64,000 nt of DNA from Stenotrophomonas nitritireducens (GTDB lineage: Bacteria; Pseudomonadota; Gammaproteobacteria; Xanthomonadales; Xanthomonadaceae), in the NCBI RefSeq assembly GCF_001700965.1, contig NZ_CP016756.1, positions 1,860,001-1,924,000 of the forward strand, given 5' to 3'. Position 1 is the stretch's first letter, and every line of letters begins with the position of its first letter. Position numbers and translations under genes: made by a program. This document shows, one piece after another, positions 45,350-54,905 of this stretch. Under the pieces are notes generated by a model, which was not told the origin of the DNA, did no database searches, and worked only from the letters and a program-made list of their open reading frames with translations.

Positions 45350-45798
45350 CCTGCGGCCAGAAGCGGTCGTTCGCGTCGAAGCAGTTCACATCCGATCCAT
45401 GACGCGCGTGATGTCGTGCGAATGCCGTACGCGCCAAGATGCACAACAACGCCACCGCTAAAAATGATTCCAGCAGGATGAAGGCATGGATCCTTCCGCT
45501 GATGGCGTGCAACGGTGCGTAGAGGTAGTGCCCTAGCGATAGCAGGTTGCAACCGGCATAACCCATCAGGAGCAAGGGCCCGGCTACCGGATGACCACGT
45601 TTGATCGCCAACCATCCTGCAAATGCCAGTGGCGTCATGACGAACCAGAACGCGTCGATCATGGCTCGATTGATCCACGGCGGCTCCGGGTATTCATGGG
45701 AAGAACAGCAGGTTGTCGACGTAGTGAAGGATGCTGCTTATCGCTGTTGCGAGCAGCATCAAACCCAGGCGTATCAAGTGCGCGGCCGGGAAGCTCAT
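45340..45798 (-). pseudogene. Membrane protein, frameshifted and 3'-truncated
   Basis: The gene begins at the ATG at 45798 (MSFPAAHLIRLGLMLLATAI then SSILHYVDNLLFFP), loses frame by one base near 45695 (a stop follows FFP), and resumes as EYPEPPWINRAMIDAFWFVM with three more hydrophobic helices (LLMGYAGCNLLSLGHYLYAP, FILLESFLAVALLCILA). After ARHHARH the sequence runs into the dispersed repeat, so the end is lost or replaced. The ATG overlaps the stop of the upstream hydrolase gene (ATGA), showing that the two formed an operon. Confidence 0.7.
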
Positions 45799-46703
45799 GC
45801 GGTCTGCCGGCTTGGCAGTGAATCAAACCTGGAGAGCTTCTCTACGGCACGCCCCTTGGGCAATGATCCAAACCAGTCCAGCATCTCGTCCCACAGTGGT
45901 TCAGCACTCTGGCGGAAATAGCCCATGTGTCCGATGGCCCGTCCCAGGCTGCGCGGGTCGATGTCACGTTTCGTCAGCGGAGCGTTGCTGTAGGCTTTCA
46001 CGAACGCATCGCGCGATGCGGGCGCTGCCCACAGGTCATCGAGTGCGTTGGCCGCGATGATTGGCGTCGTGACCGTGGCGTAGGATGCCTCAATCCCGCT
46101 CATCGCCGGATCATCGAAAAAATAGTGGGGAAAACGACACCAGTGGCGCCACTGTCGGAATGCGTCCTCCGGAATGTCCTCGCCCATGCCGAGAGTCTTC
46201 CACGGCGAATAGCCCTTCCAGCGGGTCACCGGACCCAGCACGGCCCACAGCGCTCGCACCTTGATCCGCTCGCCGAGCGGCATCCAGCCATGCCAACCCG
46301 CACCGGTACCGGAGACATGGAATCCGGCGACCTTGGCATGGTTGGGAAGCAGGCCGAACGCGTGCCCGGCGTACGAGTGCCCCGCGATGAACAGCGGCAC
46401 GCCATCCTCCGGCATGGCATCCACCGCTGCGGCAAGGTCTTGCCTGGCCCAGTCGAGCAGATCCATGCGAAATCCCTTCAACGAAGGAGGCCGCGACTGG
46501 CCGATGCCGCGGTAGTCGAAGGTCAGGATCTCATGGCCGCGCCGGCGGGCATGCTCGGCGAAACGCTTGTAGAAACCCTGCGGGACCGCGGTGGCACTGG
46601 CCACGATGATGCGACCACGCAACGGCCCCATCGCCGGGTAGCGGGTGGCGCCCAGCCGATAACCATCCGCCGCTGTCAGCGTGGTGGAACGCACCTCGTT
46701 CAT
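45795..46703 (-). CDS. Alpha/beta hydrolase
   Basis: The 302-residue protein has an alpha/beta-hydrolase core: IIVASATAVPQGFYKRFA, TFDYRGIGQS, the nucleophile elbow AGHSYAGHAFG (Ser near 106) and late AIGHMGYF with the probable catalytic His. The ATG at 46703 (MNEVRSTTLTAADGYRLGAT) is chosen over far upstream starts, which would cross the operator and the TetR gene. It is followed by the overlapping membrane-protein pseudogene. The divergent TetR gene probably controls it. Substrate unknown. Confidence 0.82.
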   Translation of the reverse strand: MNEVRSTTLTAADGYRLGATRYPAMGPLRGRIIVASATAVPQGFYKRFAEHARRRGHEILTFDYRGIGQSRPPSLKGFRMDLLDWARQDLAAAVDAMPEDGVPLFIAGHSYAGHAFGLLPNHAKVAGFHVSGTGAGWHGWMPLGERIKVRALWAVLGPVTRWKGYSPWKTLGMGEDIPEDAFRQWRHWCRFPHYFFDDPAMSGIEASYATVTTPIIAANALDDLWAAPASRDAFVKAYSNAPLTKRDIDPRSLGRAIGHMGYFRQSAEPLWDEMLDWFGSLPKGRAVEKLSRFDSLPSRQTA

Positions 46704-46750
46704 GGCTCGATTCCGCCCTATGACACTTGTTATAGTCGAGGAGCGTAGAC

Positions 46751-46766
46751 TATGACGACCGTCATA
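46751..46766. promoter_or_regulatory. TetR operator palindrome
   Basis: TATGACG-AC-CGTCATA is a perfect 16-base inverted repeat in the 76-base gap between the divergent hydrolase and TetR genes, 14 bases before the TetR ATG. Related half sites (TATGACA at 46718, TATAGTC at 46732) lie beside it. It is well placed to repress both genes. Confidence 0.72.
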
Positions 46767-46779
46767 ACAAGGTGCGCCG

Positions 46780-47364
46780 ATGACCAAGCCCGCCCTGGAT
46801 TCGCGACAGCGCATGGTGGTCGCCGCTGCCGACATGCTCGCTCGCCATGGCCTCAATGCCACCAGCATCCGCGAGTTGGCGAAGCGCGCCGATGCACCCT
46901 TGGGGTCGACCTATCATCATTTTCCCCGGGGCAAGGACCAGGTCATCGTCGAAGCAATCGCGCTTGCCGGTGCGCGCGTCGATGCCGGACTCGACCTTTA
47001 CCTGCAAGCAGGCAATCCAGCAGGACTTGGTCAGTTCATTGCCAGCTGGCGAGACATTCTGGTGCGATCCAAGTTCCGGATCGGATGCCCGGTGATGGCC
47101 GCTGCCATCGACGAGCCGCTGGTTCCAGAGGGGGATGCACCACGCGAAGCGGCCGCCAAGGTTTTCGCTGGCTGGCGCCGACGCCTGGAGAAATCGTTCG
47201 CATCCGGCGGCATTGGCAAGGATGAGGCTGCGGACTTGGCGACACTCGTGATCGCGAGCCTGGAAGGCGCGGTGGTCCTTTGCCGCGCCGAGCAGAGCAT
47301 CGAGCCCTTCGATCGGATCGCCAGACAAATTGAATCCCTAGCCAAAAGCCAATTACGCAAGTAA
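46780..47364 (+). CDS. TetR-family repressor (LmrA/YxaF type)
   Basis: The 194-residue protein has an N-terminal helix-turn-helix (MVVAAADMLARHGLNATSIR, LAKRADAPLGSTYHHFPRGK) and an all-helical ligand domain containing FRIGCPVMAAAIDEP, which is typical of the LmrA/YxaF group that responds to small drugs or flavonoids. It diverges from the hydrolase operon over a perfect palindrome. The ligand is unknown. Confidence 0.9.
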   Translation: MTKPALDSRQRMVVAAADMLARHGLNATSIRELAKRADAPLGSTYHHFPRGKDQVIVEAIALAGARVDAGLDLYLQAGNPAGLGQFIASWRDILVRSKFRIGCPVMAAAIDEPLVPEGDAPREAAAKVFAGWRRRLEKSFASGGIGKDEAADLATLVIASLEGAVVLCRAEQSIEPFDRIARQIESLAKSQLRK

Positions 47365-48009
47365 GCGAATAGCTCGCATCCACGCCAACCACCAAGGCGC
47401 TGTCGCATGACTGGCGGCTTTGGGTCGCTTAACGCCCAGTGGCCAGGTTCGGAAATGCTCACGAATGATGCCCGGCTCCAAACCGAGGCGATTCAAAATC
47501 CCGTGCACACAAAAATCCGGACACGCTCGCCATACCGGCCGTTGCATCCGCCCACCGGCCCGGCTGCCATGATCCTCCCTAGTGTGATCTTGGGTCCGCT
47601 CGGGCTGCTCGCGCTGGGCGGCGGCCAGGAAGCCATGAGGTCCAGCGTGTTGCTGGGCTCGCTCTACTGCGCCGAAGGCCCACTCATTTTCGCGTTCCTG
47701 GCGTTGTGCTTGGTGCTCACATCCGCGCTCAGCGGGTATGCAACTGCCATGGCACGGGCATCCCCTGCGCATGGATCCCGACGTGGTGCCTTGGGCTGAT
47801 CTCGTGGCAAAAGGGTGGGCGAACGCATGCGGGGAAGCTATTAGCCATGCGAACCTTGCAATTCGTGGACGACTTCTATCTCAGATCATTGACGAGCAAC
47901 TCGAAGCCGATTCGTCCAGGATTTCCCATCGCTGGGCTCCGCATTCACTGGTGGGGGACTAAGACCAGCATTGCCCACTTCCCCCGTCTTTACAGCAGCT
48001 CGAGCACGA
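47365..48009 (+). other. Decayed interval between TetR and the large helicase gene
   Basis: There is no convincing intact gene in this 645-base interval. Near 47408-47435 a degenerate piece of the GGGTCGC dispersed repeat is visible. A short stretch (MILPSVILGPLGLLALGG, 47569 on) could be a membrane-helix fragment, and 47772-47900 reads DPDVVPWADLVAKGWANACG in one frame. Both lack a ribosome site and partners. I take the interval as remnants. Confidence 0.4.
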
Positions 48010-51000
48010 TCACTGTTGAACAGCTCGCTCCACCAACAATCCATTCCGGAGGTCCAAGACACCACGCGCCAAAAGTGTTTCGGCCCTAGCCACCAGAGCC
48101 GCTCGCAGCTGCGCGCTCGTCGTTCGGAAGCCCAGCCGACGCGACACGTGGAGTGCTACTTCGTCCAATGATGCCCCTAGGTTCTCGCGCACCAGTTCCA
48201 AGATCGCGACATCCATCTCCATAGGTGGAAGCAACTCGGGTCGACGCAGGCTCAGGGAATGAACGCTGCTTCTGTCCCTCACTCGAATAGCGCGACCAGG
48301 CCACAGGAGGAACTCCCCATCCTGCAACACCAGACCGTCTTCAACCGCCCGCCGAACGCCCTCATCCACCGCACTCTGGATGCGCCCTCCGGCCCGTTGC
48401 AACCCCCATAGAGAACGAATGCGAACAACGGCCTCTGACCGATGGATTGGGCCCTCGACGTGAACCAAGTCGCGCACAAAACCTGCCATCCGCATTGCTG
48501 GAACTGCATGCAACTCCTGTTGCTGGCTGGGCACCGCGAAGTTGGCTTCCACATAAGGCTCGGTGCGAGGTAACTCGTCAGAGCTAACCAGACCCACTTC
48601 GACGAAGTCGTCGTGTTCCACGCTCTCGATGTTGACTGGAACGGCGCGCGGCCGAGATACCGTCTCTGCCTCAAAGGGGTCCGGCTCCAGTTTTGAACGC
48701 TCGATGACGCGCACCAAGGCATCAAGTTCCGCGGCAGGCCTGAGGAACCATTCCGCACTCCATACCCTTTGGACTTGCCAGCCTTTATCGCGCAGCGCCT
48801 GGTCACGTAAACGGTCCCGATCACGCGCACCGTTGGACCTGCGGTAGGAGTCTCCGTCGCATTCGATACCAATGATGTAGCGCCCTGGCCTCTCCGGATC
48901 GGCGATAGCAATGTCGACGAAGAAGCCGGCCACCCCCACGTTCATGTGAAGGTCGTAGCCACGACCGATGAGCGCTTTTGCAACCTCCTGCTCAAACGTC
49001 TTTTTGCGCTGCTCTACAGCTTCGTCGGCAATATGGAGGCGCCCTGTGCGGGCATAGTGCAAGAACAGTTTGAGTGCAGCAGTGCCCTTGCCCTTGCCTC
49101 GACTGAGATCGATGTCTTCGTCAGTGATGGACGAAAAGACCTCACATCGTTGTTTGGCGCGACTGATGAGCACGTTGAGACGTCGTTCGCCGCCTTCGCT
49201 ACTGACCGGACCGAAGTTCATACTCACCCCGCCGCGCGAATCTCGGCCATAGCCGATAGAAATGAAGATGACATCGCGTTCATCGCCCTGGATGTTCTCC
49301 AAGCTTTTGACGAAGAACGGCTCATGGGCGTGTGCCGTGAAGAAACCTTCGGTCTCAGGGTGTTGGCGACGCAGCAGTTCCACTTCGTCAAAGATTGCCC
49401 GTCGTTGCTGTGTCGAGAAAGCGGCAGCCCCCAAGGTAAGATGCGGTGTCGTTTGCGCGTGAGCAATGACCGCCATGGCAACCGCCTTCGCCTCACGCGC
49501 GTTGGTGCTAGTGCCACCACGATCATAAACGGCGTCGGGCAGGTGATGGAACCGCAGACCCACGCCCGCCTCACTCGTGTAGGGGCTTGGCACGATCAGT
49601 AGCTTGTTCTCGTAGAACTGACTATTGGACACCGCAATTAGAGACTGGTGGCGGCTTCGGTAGTGCCACTGGAGCATTCTGTCCGGCAGCCCCCGCGCCA
49701 GACACAGTCCCAAGATACTCTCAACGTCCGCCGGCGCTGCGGACTCATCCACGGGTGTGGACGAATCGCCCAGAGCTCTTGAGAAGAACCGCGTGGGCGG
49801 CAATTGACGCTCGTCCCCTACGATGACCAGTTGCTTGGCGCGGGCAATGGCACCCAAGGCGTCGATTGGCTGGACCTGACTTGCCTCGTCGATGACCAAA
49901 AGATCAAATTCCACCGCACCTGGCGGTAGAAATTGCGCCACCGACAGCGGGCTCATCATGAAAACCGGCTTGAGTGCCTGGATGGCAGGCGCCGCCGACA
50001 CCATCAGTTGGCGAATAGGGAGGTGGCTTCTCTTCTTCGCCATCTCGCCGAGAATCACCGCCACAGGGCCCGCTGCCCCATTCTTCGACGGGATTCGCTC
50101 GCGATGCGAGCGCGAAACCTGCCGCCGAGCCAGGTCAATGCGGCTTCGGTCTAGCTCGCAGAACGACTCGACAAGCTCGGTCTGCTTTTTCCCGTCGAAC
50201 GTCGCCAGCTCGGGGGCCCGCGCAACCATTGCTGACAGAACCGCCTCATAATAGGCTAGATCGAACGTGCCCCGGGCCTCATCAGGAGTTAAGACACCGG
50301 TCGCCAGCGCATCGACGAAGTTCTTCAGTCCACGTCGTTTGGCCACATTTGCTTGAGCTATGTAAGCAACCCATTGCGGAAGCCCTTCCGGATCTGCTTC
50401 CCACGCTTTGAGCTGGCCTATCGTGGCATTCACGGAGACGTCAGCGGTATTCGATGCGACCTCGTCGTTACCCGCAAATCGTAAAGCAGTGAATAGCTCA
50501 GAAAGCTCTATGCCCAGTCTTTCAGCTTCCTCAAGCTGATTTGTCGCCTGCTCAAGCGTCTGCTGGGCGTCGACGGTGCGCGAGGCCAGCATCCTCAACT
50601 CAGCATTGGTGGTCATCCAGAGACAAGCATCTTGAAGCGCAGCAGCATCCGATGCGAGGCCTAGCCACAGGTCACCGAACGCGGCTTCGCCTTGCCGGTC
50701 GAATTGAGCAAGTGCGGCAAGTGCAGCCTGAGTGCTGGTCAGAGCGTCGATGCGTTCGAGGGCCAGTGACACGGTCATCGTCTGAGCGTTGTTCAGCGAA
50801 TCGCAAACCGAGATTGCCTGTCCGAACGGGGCCGTGTCGCCCAACAATCGAAGCAGCGGAACCCTTGGAAGCGAGGACTCTACCGCGCTCCACAGCATCT
50901 GCCCGCTAGTGAGCAATGATTCATGTATGGGAGACAAAAGGGCTTGGACTTCGGCCAGTCCTGGGCCAAGGCGAGCCGCCAACTCAGCCGCTAAGCCTTT

Positions 51001-53667
51001 ATCACCAATGGTGGCGACTTGCTCGCGCGCGCCCAGCCCAAACGGGCGCATGCTACGCATCCAGGCTACAACGCCTCTTAAGAAAGCGGTATCAGAGCGA
51101 TCACGCTCCCAGTTAGCGCCGAACGCTTCCTCACCCTGAGCATTGCCCTCCTCGACCCGGCGGAGCGCCGCCTGGGCGTCAAGGAGTTTGTCCAGTGCTG
51201 GCAGCAAAGAATCAGCTGGAAGCTTTGGATTTCGCAGCTGCGCGCGGACCAGCCGATTTGCGGCACGCCACTCGCCGCTTAAAAAGCGCATGAGGCTCCC
51301 GGTACGGCTAGCGATTTGCAGCCGAGCGCCCTCAAGGTTGGCAGACCACGCAGAGTCGCGGAAAACCTCACTTAGTTCACGGCGGGCCGCCTGGACCTGT
51401 TGCACCCAGTCGACCAAGTTCTGGACCGAATCAACGCCTCGCTCCCAAATACGAGCAACTAAAGCATCGCGATCAATCTGCGGCGCTGAGCTTGCACGCT
51501 CCGCAAGCGCGCAGACATGAGCCATTACCTCGAATGTTAGCGGCCGCTGCTCCCCTACCAACTGTGCTAGACGGGCTAGGTCAGACCCCATGCCTGACAG
51601 CTTCTGGTGCGCATCGCGCATCACAGACAGTTCCCTGCCGAGGAGGAAGTCACCAGGAACACTCGACAACTCTTGCCTCGTTTGCTCCCATACATGTTCA
51701 ATTGCCGATTCGGCCGCGAATTCGTTACAAGTTCGGCGCAGCTCCTGCGCACGCCGAACGTCTTCGATCAGGCTATCGAGGCCCGCAGGAGTCTCCCAAG
51801 ACGCGTCGGCGAGTGCATCGGGTCCGATAGCCGGCGCAGTCAGCAGAACCTTGGTTCGGCCAATTGCGGCTTGTGGCGCATCTAGGCTGTCCGAGAATGT
51901 AAGGTCGAGAGCGCTGGCCAGTTCGACAGTGCGTTGCCTCCATTCCTTCAGAGTAGTGGCGAGTTCAGCGATCTCCCCAATCAACCGGTCCCGATCGTTC
52001 GGCAGCAGCGCATCATTCCCGACACCGGCCCAGGCGTGCTGGTCGGGGATGCCCATTGTAAGGACTCGGTCGCACAGGTCCTGAAGCAGCTTCTGGTTTT
52101 CCTCTACCCTCTCCCACGTCCACTCGAGAGGCGAATCAAGCCGAATGCGAGCCGTAACATGCCCCTCCCGACGCAGCCGAACAAGGTTGCCGAACACTTC
52201 GTAGGGCGTCAGTCTCGACGGAAGCATTTCTTGGTGCAGGCGCGAGGCATGGGCGTTAAGCAAATCGCGTCGCTCAATGAGCTGACGAACGATCGGGCCG
52301 CTGTCCTCATCGGCCAGCGGGCTCAAGTTCCATGTGAGCCGAAGTTCTTCCAGTAGGGCTCGCTTGTTCGCCTTGTTGCTGTGAAGCTCAAGACAGGCGG
52401 CGCCGAGTCGAACTTGGTCCAAGCGCCTCTTCACAACTTCTAGGGCCGCCAATTTCTCCGCCACGAACAACACGCGCTTATTATCGGCAATTGCCCCCGC
52501 GATAACATTCGCGATGGTTTGGGACTTACCGGTCCCCGGCGGCCCTTGAACGACGATGCTCCGCCCCTTGAGCACGTCATGGACAACGAGGGACTGGGAG
52601 CTGTCGCTGTCCACGACATGGCGCATCTCTTCCGGGCTTACAGTGGCGTCAATGTCCTCTTCGCTTGTCGAAATAGCCGCGCCGGGGAATCCATCCGAAA
52701 CTACGCCCCGAAGTGCACGGAGCGCTCCTAAGCCACCAAACTGCTCCCAGCTCACAGGGTCTAGATCCCGATACATCATGAACTTCGCAAACGAGAATAG
52801 GCCCAATACCGCATCGTCCGGCATGACTGCCCAATCAGGCTTGCCCTCAATCAGTGACGCAACCTTGGACAGGTAGTCATCGATGTCGAGGCTTTCGAAC
52901 TCATCGATTTCGGGAAGCTTCATCTCAAACTGACGTTGCAGGAAGAGCTGGAGCGACAGGTTGGCGACGATCTCATCGCCCTGCCATCTGAGGTGAAATT
53001 TCTCGCCTGCGTTGCTGCGCTCCAAGGCGACGGGCACCAGCACGAGTGGCGCATATCGATCGATCTTAGGGGTTGTCGGTGCACGCCATTTTAGATAGCC
53101 AATACCGAGGTAGAGCACGTTGATGCCCTGCTCTTCTTGAAGCGTGCGGGCATCAACATAGAGATCTAAGAGTCGCTTCTGCAAGCCGGTCGGTGTCAAG
53201 CGCGTCATCAACTGGGCGTCCCAGTGGCTAACGCGACGACCCTGCTCGTCCAGCTCTAGGTTCGGCTGCGCCAGAAGTTCGAAGTCGTCCAGCTCATCCT
53301 CGACAAGCGTGAGGTCCGCTTCCGCATCAACACCCTCCACCTGGACGGCACCGACTGAGTCGGCCTGATCGCCCTCCTCGCCTACTGCATCGTCTGCGAC
53401 TGTCTTTGGGTCAGCCCTACCTGCAGCGAAAGTGAAGCGCTTTCCGTCGATGACGAGCGTCTGATACATCGCCTGCGCGAGCTCATTGATCACTTCGACC
53501 GTCTTGGCGTGGCCGGACCTGGGAACGCTAAGCAACCGGTTGCGAGTCGATAGATCCAGCAGCTCGAGGCGGGCCCGATTGACCTTGTCAATCAGCGAGC
53601 CTCGCTCCCGGAGCACAGATCCGCTCTCCGGGGTGTCGACCGTCCCGTCCTCAAACGACTTATCCAT
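48010..53667 (-). CDS. Large DUF4011-helicase-nuclease protein, Hhe-like anti-phage defence candidate
   Basis: The 1885-residue protein has, in order: a DUF4011 N-terminus (ARLELLDLSTRNRLLSVPRS), a split superfamily 1 helicase with Walker A VVQGPPGTGKSQTIANVI (~371), Walker B VIDEASQVQPIDALG (~1254), motif III VGDERQLPP, WHYRSRHQSLI and a late VLISRAKQRCEVF. A Vsr/MTES_1575-like PD-(D/E)XK nuclease follows near 1580-1660 (GIECDGDSYRRS, ARDRDRLRDQALRDKGW, VWSAEW), then a C-terminal DUF3320 region. This layout matches the DUF4011-helicase-Vsr (Hhe) defence gene reported in a survey of anti-phage systems; I recall this from memory. The ATG at 53667 follows AGGGGGG; starts at 53754 and 53790 would overlap the divergent gene. 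It is A/T-richer than the core. Confidence 0.82.
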   Translation of the reverse strand: MDKSFEDGTVDTPESGSVLRERGSLIDKVNRARLELLDLSTRNRLLSVPRSGHAKTVEVINELAQAMYQTLVIDGKRFTFAAGRADPKTVADDAVGEEGDQADSVGAVQVEGVDAEADLTLVEDELDDFELLAQPNLELDEQGRRVSHWDAQLMTRLTPTGLQKRLLDLYVDARTLQEEQGINVLYLGIGYLKWRAPTTPKIDRYAPLVLVPVALERSNAGEKFHLRWQGDEIVANLSLQLFLQRQFEMKLPEIDEFESLDIDDYLSKVASLIEGKPDWAVMPDDAVLGLFSFAKFMMYRDLDPVSWEQFGGLGALRALRGVVSDGFPGAAISTSEEDIDATVSPEEMRHVVDSDSSQSLVVHDVLKGRSIVVQGPPGTGKSQTIANVIAGAIADNKRVLFVAEKLAALEVVKRRLDQVRLGAACLELHSNKANKRALLEELRLTWNLSPLADEDSGPIVRQLIERRDLLNAHASRLHQEMLPSRLTPYEVFGNLVRLRREGHVTARIRLDSPLEWTWERVEENQKLLQDLCDRVLTMGIPDQHAWAGVGNDALLPNDRDRLIGEIAELATTLKEWRQRTVELASALDLTFSDSLDAPQAAIGRTKVLLTAPAIGPDALADASWETPAGLDSLIEDVRRAQELRRTCNEFAAESAIEHVWEQTRQELSSVPGDFLLGRELSVMRDAHQKLSGMGSDLARLAQLVGEQRPLTFEVMAHVCALAERASSAPQIDRDALVARIWERGVDSVQNLVDWVQQVQAARRELSEVFRDSAWSANLEGARLQIASRTGSLMRFLSGEWRAANRLVRAQLRNPKLPADSLLPALDKLLDAQAALRRVEEGNAQGEEAFGANWERDRSDTAFLRGVVAWMRSMRPFGLGAREQVATIGDKGLAAELAARLGPGLAEVQALLSPIHESLLTSGQMLWSAVESSLPRVPLLRLLGDTAPFGQAISVCDSLNNAQTMTVSLALERIDALTSTQAALAALAQFDRQGEAAFGDLWLGLASDAAALQDACLWMTTNAELRMLASRTVDAQQTLEQATNQLEEAERLGIELSELFTALRFAGNDEVASNTADVSVNATIGQLKAWEADPEGLPQWVAYIAQANVAKRRGLKNFVDALATGVLTPDEARGTFDLAYYEAVLSAMVARAPELATFDGKKQTELVESFCELDRSRIDLARRQVSRSHRERIPSKNGAAGPVAVILGEMAKKRSHLPIRQLMVSAAPAIQALKPVFMMSPLSVAQFLPPGAVEFDLLVIDEASQVQPIDALGAIARAKQLVIVGDERQLPPTRFFSRALGDSSTPVDESAAPADVESILGLCLARGLPDRMLQWHYRSRHQSLIAVSNSQFYENKLLIVPSPYTSEAGVGLRFHHLPDAVYDRGGTSTNAREAKAVAMAVIAHAQTTPHLTLGAAAFSTQQRRAIFDEVELLRRQHPETEGFFTAHAHEPFFVKSLENIQGDERDVIFISIGYGRDSRGGVSMNFGPVSSEGGERRLNVLISRAKQRCEVFSSITDEDIDLSRGKGKGTAALKLFLHYARTGRLHIADEAVEQRKKTFEQEVAKALIGRGYDLHMNVGVAGFFVDIAIADPERPGRYIIGIECDGDSYRRSNGARDRDRLRDQALRDKGWQVQRVWSAEWFLRPAAELDALVRVIERSKLEPDPFEAETVSRPRAVPVNIESVEHDDFVEVGLVSSDELPRTEPYVEANFAVPSQQQELHAVPAMRMAGFVRDLVHVEGPIHRSEAVVRIRSLWGLQRAGGRIQSAVDEGVRRAVEDGLVLQDGEFLLWPGRAIRVRDRSSVHSLSLRRPELLPPMEMDVAILELVRENLGASLDEVALHVSRRLGFRTTSAQLRAALVARAETLLARGVLDLRNGLLVERAVQQ

Positions 53668-53752
53668 GTCCCCCCCTATGGCCCGGAACTGGGCGCCAAG
53701 GCTATAGTGCCTCCAACTGGGCCGGCCTTCCAGCCGGCGAGCAAGGGTATCC

Positions 53753-54523
53753 ATGGAAGGCCTACGCCCGACTGAAATACATTGGATCATCAGCCACTAC
53801 ATTGGCGTGTCGGGCGGTTACCTGGGCGATTTCACCTATCCATCCCACCGTGAGTTCTATGCCGCCTACTGCGACCTAACGGTCGATCCCGAAGCCTACC
53901 CGGGCACCACGCGGCAACGCTTCTTGGCGGTGCTCTCTTCCGCCAATTCGCAGACTCAGGCAGCGATAGTGCGAGGCGTTGCCCGACGATTTCCGGTGGG
54001 GTCAGAGGTCCAGCGGACGCAAGATGCACATTCGAAGCTGCTTACCATGGCAAAGCGATGCAGCCAAGTAGCCGCCGTAGAGCCGACGTCACCCAGGTTA
54101 GCCAGCGAGCTGGTGCGCCAAGCCTTGGCCGATGCTGCATCGCTGCTAGAGGTGCAGGGTCCAGTGAGTGCCTTGGATCGCGTTCACACGGCTCTCCATG
54201 GTTATTTGAAAACGGTATGTCGATCGGCAGGACTGGATCTGGCGTCGCTGCCAGCAGATCCTGGAGTCACTCAAGTTTTCAAACTGATGCGTGAACGCCA
54301 TCCTGCGCTGCGCGATATGGGCGTCCAAGACGACGCAATGCGCAAGATTGTCTTTTCCATTGGCAACATTCTAGATTCACTTAATCCGCTCCGTAACAGA
54401 GGGAGCCTAGCTCACGCCAACGATCAGCTTGTCGAACGCGATGAGGCGCTGCTTGCCATCAATCTAACCCGCAGCATCATTCAATACCTAGATAGCAAGA
54501 TAGTGGCAAATCGCAATACGTAG
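53753..54523 (+). CDS. Abi_C-domain (abortive infection C-terminus) protein
   Basis: The 256-residue protein ends in a helical domain with the Abi_C pattern: VHTALHGYLKTVCRSAGLDL, ILDSLNPLRNRGSLAHAND then ERDEALLAINLTRSIIQYL. RN followed by AH is the conserved core. The N-terminal ~110 residues (HWIISHYIGVSGGYLGDFTY, HREFYAAYCDLTVDPE) are not recognised. It diverges from the Hhe-like gene, with 85 bases between starts, which suggests a joint defence locus or shared control. HEPN-like RNase activity has been proposed for related folds, but no catalytic motif is certain here. Confidence 0.75.
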   Translation: MEGLRPTEIHWIISHYIGVSGGYLGDFTYPSHREFYAAYCDLTVDPEAYPGTTRQRFLAVLSSANSQTQAAIVRGVARRFPVGSEVQRTQDAHSKLLTMAKRCSQVAAVEPTSPRLASELVRQALADAASLLEVQGPVSALDRVHTALHGYLKTVCRSAGLDLASLPADPGVTQVFKLMRERHPALRDMGVQDDAMRKIVFSIGNILDSLNPLRNRGSLAHANDQLVERDEALLAINLTRSIIQYLDSKIVANRNT

Positions 54524-54558
54524 GACTACAGCCGACAGTCTACGGTCAGCGAGCGTAT

Positions 54559-54645
54559 GTAGATTTCTGTGTAAACGGAACTCGGGTTATGTATCGCCCG
54601 GTTGTCTTTAGACGGTGTATGTCCGCTTTGGGTCGCATGACGTCC
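54559..54645 (+). repeat. Dispersed ~85-base repeat, copy 2
   Basis: GTAGATTTCTGTGTAAACGG...ATGTATCGCCCG...CGCTTTGGGTCGCATGACGT matches the copy at 45264-45349 at most positions, in the same orientation. Between the two copies lie the hydrolase/TetR genes and the defence pair. The next 260 bases, to hxsD, show no gene. Confidence 0.75.
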
Positions 54646-54905
54646 TTTAGCAAGGATCCTTTGTTGATCTCTACAGAACGTCTTGGGCGATTCCTCGCAA
54701 CGCTTGGAATTGGACCCTGAATCCGTCGTTCAGACGCCGGCAAACCGTCGCCGCGCTCACAGAAGCCCGCAATTAACACTCGAAACCCCTTGATAGCCGC
54801 GGAAAAAGCCTCGACGAGCACATGATGATTCTTACGAGCTGAACTATCTTCCTTGCAAAAAGCACGGCTCAAGCGCAAAGTTCGCCTATCCAAGGGGGAT
54901 GAGCA

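Noticed and set aside
44848..45402. 184-codon plus-strand ORF
   Set aside because: It is antisense to the IS1182-like transposase remnant.
47407..47962. Two overlapping ORFs after the TetR gene
   Set aside because: There is no family match and no ribosome site, and they include a piece of a dispersed repeat. Listed only as a decayed interval.
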